Of a DNA stretch of 14,391 nt, positions 13,313 through 14,391 are shown one piece after another. Each line of letters begins with the position of its first letter. The stretch's first letter is position 1. Where the stretch lies: contig JACRND010000171.1 of assembly GCA_016234975.1 (NCBI GenBank), forward strand, positions 1-14,391. Direction: 5' to 3'. The notes under the pieces are model-generated. The model had not been told where the DNA came from and made no database searches. It worked only from the letters and a program-made list of their open reading frames with translations. Origin of the DNA: Nitrosarchaeum sp. (GTDB taxonomy: Archaea; Thermoproteota; Nitrososphaeria; Nitrososphaerales; Nitrosopumilaceae). A program made the translations under genes and the position numbers.

Positions 13313-14134
13313 ATGTTGTCATTTAATGCTAGAAAGCAATTAATGGAATTTTTATCCGAAGACATTGGCAAAGGCGATATTACAAGTGCACTTTTGCCAA
13401 AGAGAAACATCTCTGCTAAAATAATATCACGAGAGGAAGCAGTTGTTGCAGGAGTGAGACATGCAAGTAAGATATTCAAATTAAAAGGATGCAATGTAAA
13501 GATTGTAAAAAATGACGGCAGCAAGATAAAGCCAAATCAAACAATAATGACTATTTCAGGGAACGCAGGAAATATTCTAACATGCGAGAGAACTGCGCTT
13601 AATTTACTCACAAGAATGAGCGGCATTGCAACTCAGACAGATTATCTGGTAAAAAAAATTGCAAACAAGAAAACCAAACTGTATGCAACCAGAAAGACGG
13701 CTCCAGGACTGAGATATTTTGACAAAGAGGCAGTGGAGATTGGCGGTGGAAAGAAACACCGATTAAAACTAGATGAGATGGTGATGATCAAAGACAATCA
13801 CATTGCAGTATCAGATTCGCTGTTATCTTTGATTAGAATGGCAAAAAGAAGATATAAAAAATTTGAAGTGGAAGTTGAAAATACGCCAGATGCGGTATTG
13901 GCTGCAAAGGAAGGAGCAACCATAATCATGTTGGATAATTTTTCCCCAGAGCAGATTAAAAAGACAATTCAGGTTCTCAAAAATCAGAAATTACGAAACA
14001 AAGTATTACTTGAGGCATCTGGAGGAATCAATTCAAAAAATATTGCAAAATACGGTAATACAGGTGTGGATATTATCTCGGTTGGAAGCATTACCAATTC
14101 AGTCAAGGGAATTGACATGAGTTTGGAGATTTAG
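13313..14134 (+). CDS. nadC: Nicotinate-nucleotide pyrophosphorylase (carboxylating; quinolinate phosphoribosyltransferase)
   Basis: A 273-residue cytoplasmic enzyme that converts quinolinate and PRPP to nicotinate mononucleotide, the entry to NAD from the de novo route. Recognisable elements are EDIGKGDITSALL (16-28) at the N-terminal sandwich domain, LTRMSGIAT (99-107), TRKTAPGLR (126-134), GGGKKHRLKLDE (144-155) and MIKDNH (158-163). The barrel residues follow: EVEVEN (185-190), MLDNF (206-210), LEASGGI (233-239) and SVGSIT (256-261). All expected substrate-binding basic and acidic residues are visible, so the enzyme looks active. Length is typical. NadA and NadB are not in the window. Its TAG stop overlaps the stop of the opposing TPR gene by sharing the bases TTAG at 14131-14134. 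Confidence 0.96.
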   Translation: MLSFNARKQLMEFLSEDIGKGDITSALLPKRNISAKIISREEAVVAGVRHASKIFKLKGCNVKIVKNDGSKIKPNQTIMTISGNAGNILTCERTALNLLTRMSGIATQTDYLVKKIANKKTKLYATRKTAPGLRYFDKEAVEIGGGKKHRLKLDEMVMIKDNHIAVSDSLLSLIRMAKRRYKKFEVEVENTPDAVLAAKEGATIIMLDNFSPEQIKKTIQVLKNQKLRNKVLLEASGGINSKNIAKYGNTGVDIISVGSITNSVKGIDMSLEI

Positions 14135-14391
14135 ATTTTAGATTCAATCTTTGATAGTAATTCAGATACGGCTTTATTTTTTGGATCAATTTCCTTGATT
14201 TTGTTGCAGCACTGAATTGCCAGTTTATTCTCACCTAAATGATAGTGAGAGTTTGCTTTTAGTGTTAGAACTTCGATATCAAAGGTGGCAATTTCCAGGG
14301 CTTTATCAAAATACGAAATTGCAGTTCTGTATTTGTTTTTCATATTAGTATATTCCGCCGACAATAAATAAAACATCATTTTCGTGAGGAG
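14131..14391 (-). CDS. TPR-repeat protein, C-terminal part (cut by window edge)
   Basis: The minus-strand frame ends with TAA at 14131-14133 and stays open to the right edge, so I read it as the end of a longer gene rather than an 82-residue protein starting at 14379. The visible residues form about two tetratricopeptide repeats: KYRTAISYFDKALEIATFD, then TLKANSHYHLGENKLAIQC with NKIKEIDPKN, each with the helix-turn-helix pattern of small and aromatic residues and the closing Asp-Pro. Such repeats mediate protein-protein contact and say nothing specific about function. It converges on nadC with a 4-base overlap. Confidence 0.7.
   Translation of the reverse strand, partial: LLTKMMFYLLSAEYTNMKNKYRTAISYFDKALEIATFDIEVLTLKANSHYHLGENKLAIQCCNKIKEIDPKNKAVSELLSKIESKI

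Noticed and set aside
1..14391. CRISPR arrays, insertion sequences, integrase or attachment sites, tRNA or rRNA genes
   Set aside because: No regularly spaced repeats, transposase-like proteins, terminal inverted repeats or tRNA-like cloverleaf sequence were seen; the gaps are too short for most of these.

Overview
The window is a compact, low-GC, gene-dense stretch of archaeal chromosome. The best fit is an ammonia-oxidising thaumarchaeon (Nitrososphaerota, Nitrosopumilus-like). The reasons are archaeal information-processing genes (aEF1B, Cdc48, Rpo7, Spt4), a GTP-dependent dephospho-CoA kinase, a geranylgeranyl-reductase-family lipid enzyme, a K+-independent-type membrane pyrophosphatase, and two copper proteins (a membrane-anchored double cupredoxin and a cupredoxin-multicopper oxidase fusion) of the kind this lineage uses instead of cytochromes c. 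No mobile element, CRISPR array, tRNA or rRNA was seen. The longest stretch without a gene is about 225 bases.

Layout. 1-3403 (+): the 3' end of a geranylgeranyl reductase homologue, then a tight cluster of zinc-ribbon protein, aEF1B, Cdc48 AAA ATPase and a small winged-helix protein. 3412-4320 (-): heme o synthase. 4394-5886 (+): a five-helix membrane protein with two blue-copper domains, followed by a JAMM metallopeptidase. 5888-6274 (-): a cyclophilin-like protein. 6323-6824 (+): a DUF2024 protein and a small Cys/His protein. 6821-9129 (-): a membrane proton pyrophosphatase gene broken by an internal out-of-frame deletion, and upstream of it a SprT-like zinc protein. 9355-10638 (+): the multicopper oxidase. 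10742-12349 (-): the Fe-S carrier Mrp/ApbC and dephospho-CoA kinase as a pair. 12495-14134 (+): Rpo7 and Spt4, then NadC. 14131 to the edge (-): the end of a TPR protein.

Most of these are core genes: transcription (Rpo7, Spt4), translation (aEF1B, zinc ribbon), protein quality control (Cdc48, JAMM), cofactors (heme O, NAD, CoA, Fe-S) and copper-based electron transfer. Many first genes have a TATA-like box centred about 24-30 bases upstream of the start codon, as expected for leaderless transcripts. Internal genes often use TTG or GTG. Convergent neighbours abut or even share stop-codon bases.

I did not find a convincing new multi-gene system. The strongest anomalies are the disrupted pyrophosphatase gene, the divergent second ATPase ring (D2) of the Cdc48 homologue, the copper-protein architectures, and promoter geometry that revises two start sites.
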